The position numbers and the translations under genes were made by a program. From an uncultured Mycolicibacterium sp. (GTDB taxonomy: Bacteria > Actinomycetota > Actinomycetes > Mycobacteriales > Mycobacteriaceae), in the NCBI RefSeq assembly GCF_937941905.1, contig NZ_CALDGS010000090.1, positions 1 to 40,804 on the forward strand: a stretch of 40,804 bases of DNA, written 5' to 3'. Of the stretch, positions 39,802 through 40,804 are shown piece by piece. The number at the start of each line of letters is the position of its first letter. The stretch's first letter is position 1. The notes beneath the pieces were generated by a model. That model was not told where the DNA came from. It did not search any database and was given only the letters and a program-made list of their open reading frames with translations.

Positions 39802-40530
39802 TCAGAATCCGGCGGCGCCGGTGAGCGGAACCGGTGCCCCGATGGCGGTCTCGTCGACGAGTTCGAGTTCGGTTGCTCGCACTGCGGCGGCAACGCGATT
39901 GGTCACTTCGAGCTTGCGCAGCACCCGTTCCACGTGTGTGCTGACGGTGCGCGGCGAAAGATAAAGGCGCTCACTGATCTCGGCATTCGACAGACCGATG
40001 CGCAGCAGCGCCAGGATCTCCTCCTCGCGCGGGGTGAGGCGGGCCCGCGCCCGGGCCCGCAGGCGGGCCACGTACTTGGTGAACAACGGCCGGGTCTTCT
40101 CCACCAATCCCCTACTACGAGCGCTGAATTCGGGATGCTCCATGTTGCCCTGACACATGCCGAGCAGCGCACCGGTATCGTCGTAGAGCACCATCAGAAA
40201 GCCGTTGGTGAACCCCTCCGGCTGCAACACCTGGGCGCCACTGTAGGAGTCCGCGAACTCCGGCACGTCCTCCCAGTCCCACACGCGGGTGTAATCCGAG
40301 AACTGCCTTCGAAATTCGGGCATCGACTCGATGTCGGAGGTGAGGTGGTCCACCACCGGCTCGGAGTAGCCGACCGAGTGCACCAGGCGGAAACCGTCGG
40401 GCATCTTGTAGGCCACCAGAAAGGTGTCACAGCCGGCCTCCAGTCGGAGGAAGTCGATCGCACCGCGGACCCGGACGTTGACGTCGGTTGACATCAGGTC
40501 CGCGCCGATGGCGGCGAAATCCCGGCTCAT
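39802..40530 (-). CDS. LuxR-family transcriptional regulator with N-terminal sensor domain
   Basis: 242 residues. Residues about 1-165 form an alpha/beta sensor region of GAF-like appearance (AIDFLRLEAGCDTFLVAYKMPDGFRLVH, GFLMVLYDDTGALLGMCQ), not a phosphorylation receiver. Residues about 177-235 are a LuxR helix-turn-helix: LTPREEEILALLRIGLSNAEISERL followed by SPRTVSTHVERVLRKLEV. The ATG at 40530 has a GGAGGACG ribosome-binding site; the frame extends 12 codons upstream. It lies directly upstream of and on the same strand as the transporter-amidase-urease operon, with a dyad between, so it is the likely ligand-responsive activator of that operon. Confidence 0.88.
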   Translation of the reverse strand: MSRDFAAIGADLMSTDVNVRVRGAIDFLRLEAGCDTFLVAYKMPDGFRLVHSVGYSEPVVDHLTSDIESMPEFRRQFSDYTRVWDWEDVPEFADSYSGAQVLQPEGFTNGFLMVLYDDTGALLGMCQGNMEHPEFSARSRGLVEKTRPLFTKYVARLRARARARLTPREEEILALLRIGLSNAEISERLYLSPRTVSTHVERVLRKLEVTNRVAAAVRATELELVDETAIGAPVPLTGAAGF

Positions 40531-40563
40531 GTCGTCCTCCGTCCGAACAGCGGGCACACGACG

Positions 40564-40577
40564 CACTGCCTACAGTG
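40564..40577. repeat. Short inverted repeat upstream of the LuxR-type regulator
   Basis: CACTG-CCTA-CAGTG has 5-bp arms and a 4-nt spacer, 34 bp upstream of the regulator start. It differs in sequence from the operon dyad. It could be a control site for the regulator gene, but a 5-bp repeat can arise by chance. Confidence 0.3.
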
Positions 40578-40655
40578 GACTACGGTCGGACGACAACGAC
40601 GTTCAGCGACTGTTTCCGCCCCGTTACGCCGGGCGTGAGATGGCACACACCCGGG

Positions 40656-40804
40656 TCAGAATCGCACAATTCCGGGCCACAGCGCCTGCACCCCGGTCAG
40701 GGTCCGCTCGGCCTCGGCCAGCGCACCGCCGACCGAGCGGACGGCCAACGCGGCCAGCGCGTCCGGCAGCGACGCGGCCGCCGGCTGCGACGACGGCTTG
40801 GGCC
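40656..40804 (-). CDS. C-terminal end of an unidentified protein (partial)
   Basis: An open frame enters from the window edge and ends at TGA 40656. The visible 49 residues are a Ser/Pro/Ala-rich stretch followed by a helical end (SVGGALAEAERTLTGVQALWPGIVRF). No family can be recognised from this fragment. In other mycobacteria sppA (signal peptide peptidase) lies upstream of secY on the same strand, so it could be the SppA tail, but this is a guess from gene order only. Confidence 0.45.
   Translation of the reverse strand, partial: PKPSSQPAAASLPDALAALAVRSVGGALAEAERTLTGVQALWPGIVRF

Noticed and set aside
39666..39893. A 75-codon minus-strand frame in the regulator-operon gap
   Set aside because: It overlaps the regulator C-terminus in another frame, covers the dyad and promoter, and has no ribosome-binding site.
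1..40804. tRNA, rRNA, CRISPR arrays, insertion sequences, prophage or integrase genes
   Set aside because: Looked for and not seen: no direct-repeat/spacer structure, no transposase or integrase motifs, no tRNA-like cloverleaf recognised by eye.

Overview
The window is very GC-rich chromosomal DNA from a mycobacterium, probably a rapid-growing Mycolicibacterium-type species. The evidence is gene order and protein families rather than any search. Cutinase pair - truA - rplQ - rpoA - rpsD - rpsK - rpsM - rpmJ - infA and LLM oxidoreductase - rmlB - rmlC match the M. tuberculosis Rv3451-Rv3465 region. mmsA - fadE9 - mmsB matches Rv0753c-Rv0751c, and secY - adk - map matches Rv0732-Rv0734. Several genes look leaderless (a TANNNT-like box 7 nt before ATG/GTG), a common mycobacterial trait.

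Layout. 1-2961: a saccharopine-dehydrogenase-like oxidoreductase, a CGNR zinc-finger regulator and a divergent EamA exporter. 2971-4448: two secreted cutinase-like hydrolases. 4458-9025 (minus): the alpha-operon end of the ribosomal protein cluster, with several hairpins in its gaps. 9228-14711: a START-like protein, then an unusual signalling pair (a receiver fused to a glutaredoxin-like and a thioredoxin-reductase-like module without redox cysteines, plus a histidine kinase with a cyclic-nucleotide-binding-like domain), then two tandem F420-type LLM oxidoreductases. 14809-16409: dTDP-rhamnose genes rmlB and rmlC. 16542-20117: the valine catabolism genes mmsA-fadE9-mmsB behind a good promoter and a palindrome. 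20127-22905: a degenerate HAD protein and a NarL-type response regulator/GAF kinase pair. 22963-26197 (minus): secY-adk-map-marR.

The most distinctive part is 26421-40530 (minus). A LuxR-type regulator precedes a tightly packed run of 14 genes: a Dpp/Nik-type ABC transporter (binding protein, two permeases, two ATPases), an amidase, a 65-residue AtzG/GatC-like protein, a second amidase, then ureE, ureF, a ureA-ureB fusion, ureC, ureG and ureD. Most junctions overlap or lie within about 15 bp. A perfect 20-bp dyad sits in the regulator-operon gap, centred near -44.5 of a possible promoter, which is a typical activator position. My reading is a dedicated nitrogen-scavenging pathway: import of an amide or ureido compound (or nickel), hydrolysis by an amidase complex to urea or a urea precursor, and urease release of ammonia. 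The UreC is divergent: all nickel ligands are present but the active-site flap cysteine is alanine. The true substrate cannot be read from sequence.

The secY-adk-map and infA-to-truA blocks lie on the same strand in the ancestral bacterial order, separated here by about 14 kb of other genes, so the window appears to keep an arrangement that M. tuberculosis has broken. No tRNA, rRNA, CRISPR array, insertion sequence or prophage gene was seen.
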